The translations under genes were made by a program, and so were the position numbers. From assembly GCF_900119895.1 (NCBI RefSeq), contig NZ_FQLR01000004.1, positions 1,302,001 through 1,366,000 of the forward strand: a stretch of 64,000 bases of DNA. The letters are read 5' to 3'. Every line of letters starts with the position of its first letter. The first letter of the stretch is position 1. The notes beneath the pieces were generated by a model, which was not told the origin of the DNA, searched no databases, and saw only the letters and a program-made list of their open reading frames with translations. Below are positions 63,974-64,000 of this stretch, piece by piece. The DNA comes from Collinsella phocaeensis (lineage in GTDB: Bacteria; Actinomycetota; Coriobacteriia; Coriobacteriales; Coriobacteriaceae).

Positions 63974-64000
63974 GGCAGGCAATGATCTCGTCCGAGAGGT

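Overview
The window looks like chromosome from a high-G+C, Gram-positive gut actinobacterium of the Coriobacteriia, most likely Collinsella or a close relative. This rests on overall G+C and codon use, the fused rhamnose epimerase/reductase, twin-arginine lipoproteins, and secreted enzymes built on long arrays of ChW (clostridial hydrophobic W) repeats. The genus is an inference from gene content; no rRNA or tRNA gene was found to confirm it.

Layout. (1) 1-7.2 kb, minus strand: one tightly packed operon. AT-rich glycosyltransferase genes come first (a Gtr-type set of GT-C transferase, GtrA flippase and GtrB bactoprenol glycosyltransferase, then a GT2), followed by G+C-rich dTDP-L-rhamnose genes (rfbA, rfbB, fused rfbC-rfbD cut by the window edge). 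(2) 7.5-20.3 kb, minus: four giant secreted proteins, each with an acidic spacer and 9, 12, 15 or 9 ChW repeats, carrying GH2 glycosidase, NlpC/P60, L,D-transpeptidase, or GH25 lysozyme plus CHAP-like domains. (3) 20.5-22.3 kb: an AAA-ATPase/PD-(D/E)XK family gene. (4) 22.6-30.9 kb, minus: a sialic acid locus, with a Dpp/Sat-type ABC transporter (binding lipoprotein, permease, permease-ATPase fusion, ATPase) and then nanA, nanK, nanE. (5) 31.3-39.6 kb, minus: ybaK, murJ, a DegT-like PLP enzyme, a FemAB-like transferase, a D-aspartate-ligase-like ATP-grasp enzyme and uvrC, which read as a wall-precursor modification and flipping cluster. (6) 39.7-48.4 kb: a CwlO/PcsB-like NlpC protein, tcdA, tatD-like, a HAD phosphatase, pgi, an ABC-F ATPase and a GNAT. 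(7) 48.6-52.3 kb: pstSCAB without phoU. (8) 52.6-64 kb: Sapep dipeptidase, HAD, rpsA, HAD, CyuA-like desulfidase, DJ-1, Maf, P1 peptidase, APC permease and a GT2.

How it fits together. Much of the first 40 kb serves the cell envelope: sugar nucleotide supply and polymer decoration, wall hydrolases and a cross-linker on a shared repeat scaffold, and a peptidoglycan precursor module. The most promising items for novelty are the four-gene ChW locus with its strict repeat triplets, the DegT-FemAB-ATP-grasp-MurJ cluster, and the MurJ N-terminal tail with four DETxxF-like motifs resembling phospho-threonine docking sites. No CRISPR array, insertion sequence, integrase, rRNA or tRNA was recognised. 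Promoters, operators and terminators listed below were read by eye.
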